Positions 16,035 to 24,153 are shown, counted from the first letter of the stretch. The stretch is 39,218 nt of DNA from Thermoanaerobaculia bacterium (GCA_027067575.1 JAMOVQ010000101.1:1-39218); one strand, 5' to 3'. The notes: generated from the letters alone by a model not told the origin. Translations and numbers: made by a program.

Positions 16035-19000
16035 TCACCGTGCCTCACGCATCTGACGCTGCCACTTGGCGTAGGTGCTCCAGGAGATCCCGTTGGCCTG
16101 GAGCAGATCGCGGATGAACCGCGCCTCGTCGGCCGGGTCGTATGGGTCGGCGGTGGGGGACATCAGGTGGACGAGGATCTCGTCCAGCGTGATCGCCCGG
16201 CCTTCCGAGTCCCACCACACGTGCGCATGACCGATCGCCCGTCCCACGAGCCACCCCGCTCCGCCGGCCGCCAGCGGGCCGAGCACCAGCGGTCCCACGG
16301 ATGCCTCGCCCAGGGAGACGACGAACGTCTCCGCCAGCGTCTCCTCCAGGTAGACCTTGAACACCATGTAGTTGACCGTCAGGTCCTTCCCCGCGCCGCG
16401 GAGCCAGGCGCCCGCTCCCCGGACGGTTCCCGAGGAGAGTGCCCTCTGGAGGAGCTGCTTCGCGGACTGGACGATGCCGGGGTTCCGGCCGAGGATGCGT
16501 TCCCCCTGGGCGATCATCCGCTCCGGCGGCCCCAACGCCATCTCGAACTCGGCCGCCACCTGCTCCGTCACCGAGATTCCCTCGTTCTTCAGGACGTCCA
16601 CCGACCACTCCATCGGGACGTGGTACGCCTTGATCCCCTCCGTCAGCCCCGAGCCCAGGGTGGCCTCCTCCATCAGGTGCACCGGCGCGCCCATGGACTC
16701 TGCGGCGCTGGCCTCGATCCAGCCGTGGAGCGCCCCCACGTCGCGCACGCCCATCTGTGCCCCCTCGGTCACCCACGTCTTGACGAACTGGTAGAGGGAC
16801 GGATCGGTGAGGGGGCCGGCCTCGAGGCCCGTCGGATCGGCGGCGTCGATCGGGTCACCGTGGGCCCAGGAGTACAGGTTGCCCGCCAGCCTGATCCCGG
16901 CCGGGTCCTCCGAGAGGAACTGCCGCAGCCGCGGGTCGTACAGGCGCGCCGCGGTCACGGCGAGTCCGGTGGAATCGGTGAAGACACCCCACGTGCCGGC
17001 GAACCCGAACGGCTGATCCGTCAGGGAGCCGGTGGCTCCGGTCCGGTTCCCGAAGGCGTCCCACGACGCGGTCTGCACCACCGTGCCGGAGCCGTCGGTG
17101 ACGGCCGCCACGTTGCCGCGCGCATCGCCGAGGTAGACCCGGACCTCCCCAGCGGGGCCGACGGAGTACAGCAGGATCGACCCGGCCCACACGTGCCGCC
17201 ACAGGACGGCACCCGTGCCGTCCATCGTCGCCACCGGGTGGCCGTCGAGGCGGAGGAACCGTCGCGTGACGCCCTCCGAGGCGATCTCCACGAGATCCCC
17301 GGCGGGGTCGTACCGGTAGTCCGCCCGGACCCCGTCGCGGGTGACGGTGACGGGGCGGGAGAGGACGTCCCATGTCACCTGGAGGCCGGGCGCCGAGACC
17401 AGGTTCCCCGAGGGATCGTGGGCGACGGGACCAGCCACCCCCTCGGCGGCCACCGATTCGAGCCGGTCGGCGGTCCCGCGTTCGAAGGCTGTGGATTCCT
17501 CGTCGGGTCCGGGGACGGCCCCGCCGGTGCGCGTCTCGGAGACCACGCGACCCAGGGCGTCCCGCACCAGGGTGATCTCGAGGATCGTGGCGCCCCCCGG
17601 CGCGGTGTGCCGGACCGAGACGAGCCGCCCGGCGGGATCGCGGCCGTAGGCCGTCCGTACGCCGCCGGGGAGGTCGACCGACGACACCCTGCCGGCGGTG
17701 TCGTAGTGGAAGACCGTGGTGTTCCCCGCCCAGTCGACGATCCGGTCGAGCCGCCCGGCCGTGTCGTACCGGTAATCCGCCGTCACGCCGCCCGGGTACT
17801 CCACGGCGTCCACACGTCCACCGGCGGTCCAGCTCCGCCGGACGGTGTCGCCCCAGATTCCCGTGTGGGCCACGGGGCGGCCGAGGAGATCGTACCGGTC
17901 GGTCACGGTCTCCGAGCCGTCCGTCACGGAGACGGTCTCGCCGGAGCCGTCGAACGTCCGTGTCCGGCCGAGCACCGTTCCGCCGGGAAGGGTCGTGGAG
18001 ACCAGTTCGTCGTCGGCGTTCCATGCATACTGGATCTCCCTGCCGTCGGGCAGGATCGTCCGGGTCCGCCGTCCGCCCTCGTCGTACACGTACCGTTCGG
18101 CGAGCCGGTCCGGTCCGGTCTCGCGGACGAGCCGTCCGCCGGGATCGTACCGCCAGGTCCAGACGGAGCCGAGCGGGTCCCGGAGGGAGATCAGGCGTCC
18201 GCGGGTGTCCCAGTCCAGGACCGTCTGGGCCCCTCCGGGAGACTCGATGGAGCGTGGGAGACCGTCCTGGCCCAGGACCTGGACGGTCTCCCGGCCCAGG
18301 GCGTCGGTGTGCACCACCCGGAGCCCGTCCTCCGAGGCGCGGAACGTCTCCCGGTTACCGAGGGGATCGGTGATACCGGTCAGAACACCGTTGGCGTCCC
18401 GCTCGAACGTCCACCGTCCGCCGTCCGGTTCGACGATGGCCGTCACCCGGCCCGCGGGATCCCTCTCGTACCGTCTCCGGCCGCCGCCGGGCAGGACGAC
18501 CTCGGACAGGGCGCCCCGCCCGTCGTAGACGCGGCTGAACGTGACGCCGTCCGGATCGGTGACCGAGACGAGGTTGCCGTCGTCGTCGTAGGTGTAACGG
18601 GTCTCTCCCCCGAGGGCGTCCCGCACCGTCACGAGCTGGCCCGCGTCGTCCCGGATCCAGGTGGTGACCGCACCCGTGGGCTCGAAGGTCCGGGTCGCCA
18701 CGTTCCCCTCGGCGTCGTGGGTCCACAGGATCCGCCGGCCCTCGGGGGTCCGCAGCCACTCCAGGCTGCCCGCGAGGTCCCACGAGAACGTGCTGGTCCC
18801 GAGCGAGCCCGGCCGCTGGATCGAGGCGAGGCGCCCGGCGGCGTCGTAGGTGAACGACACCGTCGCGCCGGTCTGGAGCTGGATCGACTGGAGCTGGCCC
18901 GAGCCGTTCCAGGTGAACCAGCGCCACTCGTAGTCGGCGCGGTCCGAGGTTCTCTGGACCCGGCCGTCGGTGTCGTAGTCGAGGATCAGGTCCTGACCTC

Positions 19001-21146
19001 CGGCCGAGGTCAGCCGGGTGAGCCGCCCTGCGGCGTCGTGCTCCAGGCGGTCGAAGCCGCCCGAGGGGCGGTGCAGCTCCGCCGGTCTGCCCGAACCGTC
19101 CCGGACCAGGGAAGCCGTGGCCCCGTCGGGGCCGGTTGCGGAGAGGATCCTGCCGTCGGCGTCGTAGTGCAGTGCGAGGGTCCCGCCGGCCTTGTCGGTC
19201 ACGCTCGCCAGCCGTCCCTCCTGCCAGGCGAACCGGGCCGCATGACCGAGGCCGTCCACCGCCTTGACCAGCCGGCCGGCGGCGTTGTACACGCGCCGGA
19301 CCGCCCGGCCGGAGGGCGGCGTGATCGTCACCTCGAGGCCGCCCCCAGGGAGAGCCGTTCTCGAGAACGTCGTGGTCTTGCCCAGGGCGTCGGTCTCGGA
19401 GAGGACCTTCCCCTCAGCGTCATACACGACGGTCAGCACCGTCTTGCCGCGGCGGTCCGTCTCCGTCAGGAGGCGGTGGGAGGTGTCGTACGTGAACTGC
19501 CACGAGTGGCCCAGGGGATCGGTCACCGTGACGAGGTCGCCGGAACCGTCGTACGCCAGGGTCACCAGATCGTTCGCCGTGATGGCGGCGCACCGGACGG
19601 ACGCGAGGCGCCCCGCCGCGTCGTGTGTGAAGTCGAACTGGCGTCCGAGCGGGTCCGTGACGTGGTCCACACCGGAGGCGCCCCGGGTCACCGTCATCTC
19701 CGCCCCGGTCCCGTCGCCCATCGCCGTCAGGGCGCCCGAGGCGTCGAACTCCAGGATCACCCCGCCGGCCAGGCGGGCCCGGACGCCCCCGCCGGCGGCG
19801 TCCTCGAGCACCGCCAGGGTGGCCCCGCCCGCGGGTTGCCACGGGTCCCCGGCCTGGGCCCGGACGAACCGCTGGACGTGCCCGTCGGGGAAGGAGATCG
19901 AGGCCTCCGTCGCCGAGAGGGTCGCCCGCATCGCCCACGAGTGGGTCCACCCGTGGCCCACGGGGCCGTCCTTCGAGGCCGCGAGGGAGTTGTACGCCAG
20001 GGTGAACCGGAACCCCAGCACCGGGGTGGCCGGGTAGGCGCAGACGGTCCTCCGGAGGTGGAGGTTACCCGTGTATGCGTTGACCGGGTCGTCCTCGTCG
20101 TCCGGCTGGTCGCCCAGGCGGTGGTCGTCGTCGTCCGGCACGTCGTCCGGCGCCAGGACGAACGCCAGGTACGCCGAGGTTTCCTGGCCGTCCGAGACCT
20201 CCACGTGCATCGAACCCTGCCGGTACCCCGGCTGATCCGCCGTCACGTCGTAGCTTCCCGGGGCCGGAACCCGGACGAGGAACACCCCTTCGGGCGCCCC
20301 GGCGCGGCCGGCCCGGCTCCCCGACCCGTCGGCGGCCACGACCGTCGCGCCGACCAGCGGTTCTCCGGTGTCGGCGGCGTGGACGGTCCCCACCAGGGCC
20401 GCGCACGGGGAGACCGTGTACGACCCGGAGGCCGAGGCGTGGGCGTCCCCGCTGCGGCCGGTCACCGTCACCGTGTACGTCCCCGGCTCGCGCCAGCGGT
20501 GGTGGACCGTCCGGCCCGAGGCGGTGGAACCGTCGCCGAAATCCCATGTGACGGTGTCGGCACAGCCGGTGAAGGTGAACCCGGCCTCCTCGTCGTCGCA
20601 GATCCCGGCCGAGGAGGGCCCCTCGAAGCTCGCCGTGGCGTACCCGGTGATCCGGAACGTCTGGGGCTCGGTCAGGAACGGCCCCTCGTGCTGGCCGCCC
20701 CACACGGAGAAGCGAAGCGAACCTTCGCCGCACCCCGTGACGAGGAACTCGAAGGTCGGGCCGCCGTACCACGTGGAGGAGAACTCGTGTCCTTCCGACC
20801 AGACGCAGGGCAGGCAGTACGGGCCGAGGCAGGAGACGACCTGGTGGTCGTATTCCATGATCTTCCCGTCCACGAAGCACGGGTGGTCCGACCAGCCGTA
20901 GTGGTCGAACCAGGCCCGCAGGAGCTGGAGGCCCTCCGCGATGGGTGTCACCCCCTCCGAGGTGACGGCGGATGTGTGAACGAGGATCGTGTCCCCGTGG
21001 CGGACCGATCCGGGCACGGTGAACGTGAACCCGGCCGGGTTCGGTTCCGAGGCGGGAGCGAGTTGCGGCAACGCGAGGCACAGGGCCACGGCCAGGTACC
21101 GGCCCGCCAATCGTACGATCGCGTCGTGCAACGGGATCTGGGCCAT
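16035..21146 (-). CDS. Giant exported RHS/YD-repeat protein with PKD domain and novel C-terminus
   Basis: The 1703-residue protein has a signal peptide (VRLAGRYLAVALCLALPQLAPASE) and a Cys-rich N-terminal domain (about 40-170). A PKD-like domain follows (about 180-247, TWDFGDGSTASGRTVHHRW), then a carboxypeptidase-regulatory-like fold (about 250-332) and an Asp-rich linker. NAYTGNLHL opens the RHS shell, whose many YD repeats (about 360-1440) end in the RHS core motif YDPRLRQFLSEDPAG...DPTGL. The last 262 residues follow this core, where polymorphic toxins carry their effector, but I recognise no toxin family. The ATG at 21146 follows GGAGG and is preceded by a hairpin; the track start at 21428 is rejected. 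RHS shells encapsulate their C-termini and are exported. A toxin role here is inference, and no immunity gene is obvious. Confidence 0.85.
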   Translation of the reverse strand: MAQIPLHDAIVRLAGRYLAVALCLALPQLAPASEPNPAGFTFTVPGSVRHGDTILVHTSAVTSEGVTPIAEGLQLLRAWFDHYGWSDHPCFVDGKIMEYDHQVVSCLGPYCLPCVWSEGHEFSSTWYGGPTFEFLVTGCGEGSLRFSVWGGQHEGPFLTEPQTFRITGYATASFEGPSSAGICDDEEAGFTFTGCADTVTWDFGDGSTASGRTVHHRWREPGTYTVTVTGRSGDAHASASGSYTVSPCAALVGTVHAADTGEPLVGATVVAADGSGSRAGRAGAPEGVFLVRVPAPGSYDVTADQPGYRQGSMHVEVSDGQETSAYLAFVLAPDDVPDDDDHRLGDQPDDEDDPVNAYTGNLHLRRTVCAYPATPVLGFRFTLAYNSLAASKDGPVGHGWTHSWAMRATLSATEASISFPDGHVQRFVRAQAGDPWQPAGGATLAVLEDAAGGGVRARLAGGVILEFDASGALTAMGDGTGAEMTVTRGASGVDHVTDPLGRQFDFTHDAAGRLASVRCAAITANDLVTLAYDGSGDLVTVTDPLGHSWQFTYDTSHRLLTETDRRGKTVLTVVYDAEGKVLSETDALGKTTTFSRTALPGGGLEVTITPPSGRAVRRVYNAAGRLVKAVDGLGHAARFAWQEGRLASVTDKAGGTLALHYDADGRILSATGPDGATASLVRDGSGRPAELHRPSGGFDRLEHDAAGRLTRLTSAGGQDLILDYDTDGRVQRTSDRADYEWRWFTWNGSGQLQSIQLQTGATVSFTYDAAGRLASIQRPGSLGTSTFSWDLAGSLEWLRTPEGRRILWTHDAEGNVATRTFEPTGAVTTWIRDDAGQLVTVRDALGGETRYTYDDDGNLVSVTDPDGVTFSRVYDGRGALSEVVLPGGGRRRYERDPAGRVTAIVEPDGGRWTFERDANGVLTGITDPLGNRETFRASEDGLRVVHTDALGRETVQVLGQDGLPRSIESPGGAQTVLDWDTRGRLISLRDPLGSVWTWRYDPGGRLVRETGPDRLAERYVYDEGGRRTRTILPDGREIQYAWNADDELVSTTLPGGTVLGRTRTFDGSGETVSVTDGSETVTDRYDLLGRPVAHTGIWGDTVRRSWTAGGRVDAVEYPGGVTADYRYDTAGRLDRIVDWAGNTTVFHYDTAGRVSSVDLPGGVRTAYGRDPAGRLVSVRHTAPGGATILEITLVRDALGRVVSETRTGGAVPGPDEESTAFERGTADRLESVAAEGVAGPVAHDPSGNLVSAPGLQVTWDVLSRPVTVTRDGVRADYRYDPAGDLVEIASEGVTRRFLRLDGHPVATMDGTGAVLWRHVWAGSILLYSVGPAGEVRVYLGDARGNVAAVTDGSGTVVQTASWDAFGNRTGATGSLTDQPFGFAGTWGVFTDSTGLAVTAARLYDPRLRQFLSEDPAGIRLAGNLYSWAHGDPIDAADPTGLEAGPLTDPSLYQFVKTWVTEGAQMGVRDVGALHGWIEASAAESMGAPVHLMEEATLGSGLTEGIKAYHVPMEWSVDVLKNEGISVTEQVAAEFEMALGPPERMIAQGERILGRNPGIVQSAKQLLQRALSSGTVRGAGAWLRGAGKDLTVNYMVFKVYLEETLAETFVVSLGEASVGPLVLGPLAAGGAGWLVGRAIGHAHVWWDSEGRAITLDEILVHLMSPTADPYDPADEARFIRDLLQANGISWSTYAKWQRQMREAR
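16827..20069 (-). repeat. YD/RHS repeat array inside the RHS gene
   Basis: This coding stretch holds a long series of degenerate repeats of the type YDxxGRLxxVxxPxG (examples: YDAAGRLASIQRPGS, YDTAGRVSSVDLPGG, YDPGGRLVRETGPDR). They form the spiral beta shell of RHS proteins. The repeats are diverged at the DNA level, so this is a protein-repeat region, not a recent tandem amplification. Confidence 0.8.
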
Positions 21147-21158
21147 CGCAACCTCCAC

Positions 21159-21179
21159 GGACCCCTCTCCACGGGGTCC
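21159..21179 (-). promoter_or_regulatory. Leader hairpin next to the RHS ribosome site
   Basis: GGACCCC and GGGGTCC form a perfect 7-bp stem with a 7-base loop ending two bases before the GGAGG of the RHS gene. A competing pairing, CCACGG (21155-21160) with CCGTGG (21183-21188), would occlude part of the same region. Two alternative folds next to the ribosome site suggest possible control of translation. Confidence 0.4.
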
Positions 21180-21188
21180 CGACCGTGG

Positions 21189-21492
21189 CGGGAGCAAACG
21201 GTGTTCCAACCGGACCGTCGTCCGGAATGCGCGAGGAACGGGGGCGACTGGTCCGGCCGTCTTCCGGAGCCCGTACCGCAGCGTACGATCTTCGTACCTC
21301 CCGGTACGGGTTTTCTCGTCCCCGGCGGGACCGGGGGCACTCGAGGCGGCGTTCAGGGCGCCGCGGGTGGGAGACCGATCGACGGCCCCCGGCTGCCGGG
21401 CTCCCGTTCGCTCAACGGCCCGGGGCACCGGCCGGCCACAGCGGTTCCCGCTCCTCGTCTCGGATTCCGGCGGACGGTCCTCGAGTCCCGGC
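21189..21492. other. Gene-free structured interval upstream of the RHS gene
   Basis: No gene is supported between the RHS leader and the M50 stop at 21493. The interval contains a nested palindrome at 21270-21310 followed on the plus strand by TTTTCT, and a second hairpin CCCCGG-CGGGA-CCGGGG at 21320-21336. No convincing sigma70 promoter for the RHS gene was found on the minus strand. Confidence 0.5.
21270..21316 (+). terminator. Nested hairpin with T-tract, terminator-like on the plus strand
   Basis: Outer arms CCCGTACC (21270-21277) and GGTACGGG (21303-21310) enclose an inner perfect hairpin GTACGA-TCT-TCGTAC (21283-21297). TTTTCT follows directly on the plus strand. This is the form of an intrinsic terminator, yet all known genes nearby run on the minus strand. 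It either ends an unannotated plus-strand RNA or serves another structural role. Confidence 0.45.
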
Positions 21493-22452
21493 TCAGGGCA
21501 GGATGGCCGCGACGATCCGGACGGGCTCGGGCATGAAGCAGAGGACGAAGAGGAGGAGCGCGAACCAGCCGATCCTTCGGCGCCTGGGATCGAGTGGGAG
21601 CGCCTCGTCCCACAGGGGCGGGTGGACGACCCCCATGACGAGGGCGAAGAGGGCCCAGATCCACCAGCCGGTCCAGCGGAACCCGAGAAGAAACAGGATG
21701 ATCCACAGCGGCCATGCCGCCTTGCGATGACGGGCCCCGAACATGGCGTACGCGACGTGACCTCCGTCGAGCTGGGCGAAGGGGAGCATGTTCAGGGCGG
21801 TGACCAGGAGGCCGAACCAGGCCGCGAACGCCGTGGGGTGCAGGTAGATGTCCTGCCCGGGGCCGAGGGCCGGAAGGACCAAGCGCTCGACGGCGGAAAA
21901 CAGCAGCGGCTCGCCGAAGACGACGATCCCCTTCTGGAGGGGCACCTTTGCGATCCGCGATACGGCGATGCCCCAGACGAGGAAGGGAAGGGTGACGACG
22001 AACCCGGCGATCGGCCCGGCCGCACCGATGTCGAGGAGCTGGCGCTTGTCGCGGATCGGCTCCTTGATCCGGATGACCGCTCCCAGTGTCCCGATTCCGA
22101 ACGGCGCCGGGATGAAGAACGGGGGTGTCACGCGGAGCCCGTGGCGGCGCGCCATGACGTAGTGGCCCATCTCGTGGCAGAGAAGGATCGTCAGGAGGGG
22201 CACAGAGAACTTGAGCCCCTCGAACCAGAAGCGTGGGGAGCGCAGCACGGACCGGGCACCCGCCCCGATGAGCTCCTCGGGAAGCCAGCCCGCGAACAGA
22301 GCGCCGAAGAAGGTCGTGCTGAGGAACGTCAGGGCGAAGAGGAGTCCGTGCAGCCACCACCGTGGCCGGTACGGTGGGGCCGATGTGGGAACGGCCCCGA
22401 GGACGGAGCCGTCGGGGCCGAAAACGGTCTCGGGCTGGAGCGGGTCGCTCAA
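21493..22452 (-). CDS. Site-2 protease family (M50) intramembrane metalloprotease
   Basis: The 319-residue multi-pass membrane protein has the zinc-binding HEMGH motif (H93, E94, H97) inside a hydrophobic helix and the third-ligand motif QLDGGH (D229), the hallmark of M50/site-2 proteases. The layout without a PDZ domain resembles the EGY-like and short bacterial S2P group. Such enzymes cleave membrane-embedded substrates, including anti-sigma factors. Translation starts at a TTG whose bases overlap the stop codon of the HU gene (TTGA), so it is coupled to HU. Coupling of a nucleoid protein to an intramembrane protease is not an arrangement I know well. Substrate unknown. Confidence 0.92.
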   Translation of the reverse strand: MSDPLQPETVFGPDGSVLGAVPTSAPPYRPRWWLHGLLFALTFLSTTFFGALFAGWLPEELIGAGARSVLRSPRFWFEGLKFSVPLLTILLCHEMGHYVMARRHGLRVTPPFFIPAPFGIGTLGAVIRIKEPIRDKRQLLDIGAAGPIAGFVVTLPFLVWGIAVSRIAKVPLQKGIVVFGEPLLFSAVERLVLPALGPGQDIYLHPTAFAAWFGLLVTALNMLPFAQLDGGHVAYAMFGARHRKAAWPLWIILFLLGFRWTGWWIWALFALVMGVVHPPLWDEALPLDPRRRRIGWFALLLFVLCFMPEPVRIVAAILP

Positions 22453-22718
22453 CGCAGGTTCCGCAGCGCCTTCCCGGGCTTGAACCGCACGGTCTTGCCG
22501 GGCGGGATCTCCACCTCGACGCCGGTCTTCGGGTTGCGTCCGATGCCGCGCTTGCGGTCCTTGACCTGGAACACGCCGAAGCCGCGAAGCTCGATCCGCT
22601 CTCCCGACAGCAGCGCTTCCTTCATACCCTCGAACAGGGCGTTGACGGCCTTCTGAGCCTCGGGCTTGGAAAGACCGGTTTCCGCCATCACCTTCTCCAC
22701 CAGATCAGACTTGATCAT
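22449..22718 (-). CDS. hup: HU-family DNA-binding protein
   Basis: The 89-residue protein begins MIKSDLVEKVMAETGLSK and contains GFGVFQVKDRKRGIGRNPKTG, the HU/IHF DNA-binding arm signature with the Arg-Asn-Pro tip that inserts into the minor groove. It is a nucleoid-shaping dimer. A strong AAGGAGGAGCG ribosome site and a strong promoter precede it. Its stop overlaps the TTG start of the M50 protease gene. Whether it acts as HU or as an IHF-like subunit cannot be decided from this sequence alone. Confidence 0.96.
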   Translation of the reverse strand: MIKSDLVEKVMAETGLSKPEAQKAVNALFEGMKEALLSGERIELRGFGVFQVKDRKRGIGRNPKTGVEVEIPPGKTVRFKPGKALRNLR

Positions 22719-22745
22719 CGCTCCTCCTTCCTTCGGGGCACCGAC

Positions 22746-22773
22746 ATTACCGGGGGTGCTGCGGCATTGTCAA
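22746..22773 (-). promoter_or_regulatory. Strong promoter of the HU-M50 unit
   Basis: On the minus strand a perfect TTGACA (22773-22768) is followed by a 16-base spacer and GGTAAT (22751-22746), with four of six -10 matches. The leader of about 20 bases contains AAGGAGGAG. Confidence 0.6.
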
Positions 22774-22775
22774 GG

Positions 22776-22790
22776 CCCTGATCATCAGGG
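22776..22790. promoter_or_regulatory. Perfect palindrome abutting the HU promoter -35
   Basis: CCCTGATCATCAGGG is a perfect inverted repeat (7-bp arms, one central base) lying two bases upstream of the TTGACA of the HU promoter. Its size and place fit a dimeric regulator's binding site. No regulator can be named. Confidence 0.5.
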
Positions 22791-23135
22791 ACCTACCGGG
22801 CTCCGGCTGGCCTGTCCTGGTCACACAACGTCCCGTGCCGGTTCTCGTGAGCACCAGACCGAGGCACGGTTCCGTGAGGATCGTCACGGGTCCCGCGAGG
22901 GCCTCACCACGGCCGCGGTCGGGAGTTCGGCCGTTGGCTGTCCAGGAGTGAGTGTCCATGCTCCCACGGCCTCTGGGATCCATGGGGAAGCCGGGGCGAT
23001 TCGGCTCCGTCGTTTCCGCACTAGCAGCGGCCGCGGAGCATCGGCCGGGAGGGGGTTTCGGTGAGGAGGCTCCCTGCATGGTGGCCATGTTTTGTGGCGG
23101 CGGGATGGGTCACCGATTGTGATAGGGTGGCGGGA
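22791..23135. other. Gene-free interval between HU and PrsW
   Basis: No gene is supported here. A CCGTGA-GGATCG-TCACGG hairpin lies at 22872-22889. A plus-strand GTG at 23061 opens the track ORF for PrsW, but the extra 25 residues look unlike the family. No clear promoter for prsW was found; a TTGTGG near 23092 has no good partner hexamer. Confidence 0.45.
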
Positions 23136-24128
23136 ATGGACAGCCGTGAGCTTCTCGAGCGGTACCGGGCCCTTCACGAGCAGGGGCTGATCAGTGAGGA
23201 GGAGTACCAGCTCCAGGTCGGCCGGATCAAGGCGGCCGAGCGGGCCCGGATCCTCGAGGAGGGCGGCGTGGCGGCGCTGTTCCATCTGGAGCCGGGCATC
23301 GCCGGGCGGGTGCTGAGCTCTCAGGTGTTCTGGGTCGTCCTGGTGCTGGCCATGATGCCGTTCATTCTGGCGTTCCTCGGGATGCCTCCCGAACAGGGGA
23401 TGATCCTGTACTTCGCATTCCTGTGGTTCTTCCTCTACCTGAAGCTGTTCCGGTTCAACCTGATCGGGGCGTTCCCGCTGGACTTCGGGACGGCGGCGAT
23501 GCTCGTGGTGTTCCCCGGGCTGACCCTGTTGCTTCCGGCGTTTCAATGGCTGCTCGGCGGCTTCTACGCGCTGACGGCGACGCGGGTGCCGCTGCTCCAG
23601 TGGCCGGGGTTCGTGTTCGGCGTGGGGATCGCGGAGGAAACCACCAAGCTCGTCCCCGTGGTTCTGGTGCTCTGGCTCGCCCGGCGAGGCGGCAGGCGCC
23701 TGGGGCTCCAGGCTTCCATCGTCCTCGGGATCACTGCGGGCCTCGCGTTCGCGGGGTTCGAGAACATCCTCTACACCGAGCGGTTCGGCGCTCGGCTGTT
23801 CGGGTTGAAGTTCACGCTGCAAGACGTGGTGCTCTCGCGGCTCCTGATGACCCCGTTCCTTCACTCGGTGTGGGCGGGGATCACGGGGTTCGGAGCGGGT
23901 GTTGCAGCGGCGGCCGGTCCCGGCTCGTTCATCCGGGGCCTCCGGATCGTCGTTCCGTGGCTTCTGTTCGCGGCAGTCTTGCACGGGACGTACGACACGT
24001 TCTCGTTCTCTCCGGTGTTCGCCCTGGTGACGGCGGCGGTGTCCTACCTCGTCCTGACGGTGGCGGTGGTCGTGGCGAAGCACTGGGAGGGCGATTCGGC
24101 GGCCTTTCTGGGGGGGAAGGTCTTGTGA
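23136..24128 (+). CDS. PrsW-family intramembrane metalloprotease with N-terminal SHOCT-like segment
   Basis: The 330-residue protein opens with LLERYRALHEQGLISEEEYQLQ (about 6-28), a SHOCT-like helical motif, then several membrane helices from about residue 60. PrsW motifs are present: AEETTK (E167, E168), FAGFEN (E209), FLHSVWAG (H243) and HGTYD (H283). In B. subtilis PrsW cleaves the anti-sigma factor RsiW at site 1. The ATG at 23136 is chosen because residues then match the SHOCT start. The acidic unknown gene follows 25 bases later, probably in the same operon. The SHOCT segment at the N-terminus, rather than the usual C-terminus, is an odd but plausible domain arrangement. Confidence 0.88.
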   Translation: MDSRELLERYRALHEQGLISEEEYQLQVGRIKAAERARILEEGGVAALFHLEPGIAGRVLSSQVFWVVLVLAMMPFILAFLGMPPEQGMILYFAFLWFFLYLKLFRFNLIGAFPLDFGTAAMLVVFPGLTLLLPAFQWLLGGFYALTATRVPLLQWPGFVFGVGIAEETTKLVPVVLVLWLARRGGRRLGLQASIVLGITAGLAFAGFENILYTERFGARLFGLKFTLQDVVLSRLLMTPFLHSVWAGITGFGAGVAAAAGPGSFIRGLRIVVPWLLFAAVLHGTYDTFSFSPVFALVTAAVSYLVLTVAVVVAKHWEGDSAAFLGGKVL

Positions 24129-24153
24129 AACGGACGACACGGGGAGAACGGCG

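Noticed and set aside
21147-21492. Cyclic-di-GMP-type riboswitch upstream of the RHS gene
   Set aside because: Structured leader prompted the idea, but none of the conserved loop motifs of that class were seen on the minus strand.
15831-21536. 1901-residue plus-strand ORF opposite the RHS gene
   Set aside because: Its product is a low-complexity Arg/Pro/Val/Gly mix with no domain. It exists because of the strong GC codon bias of the true gene on the minus strand.
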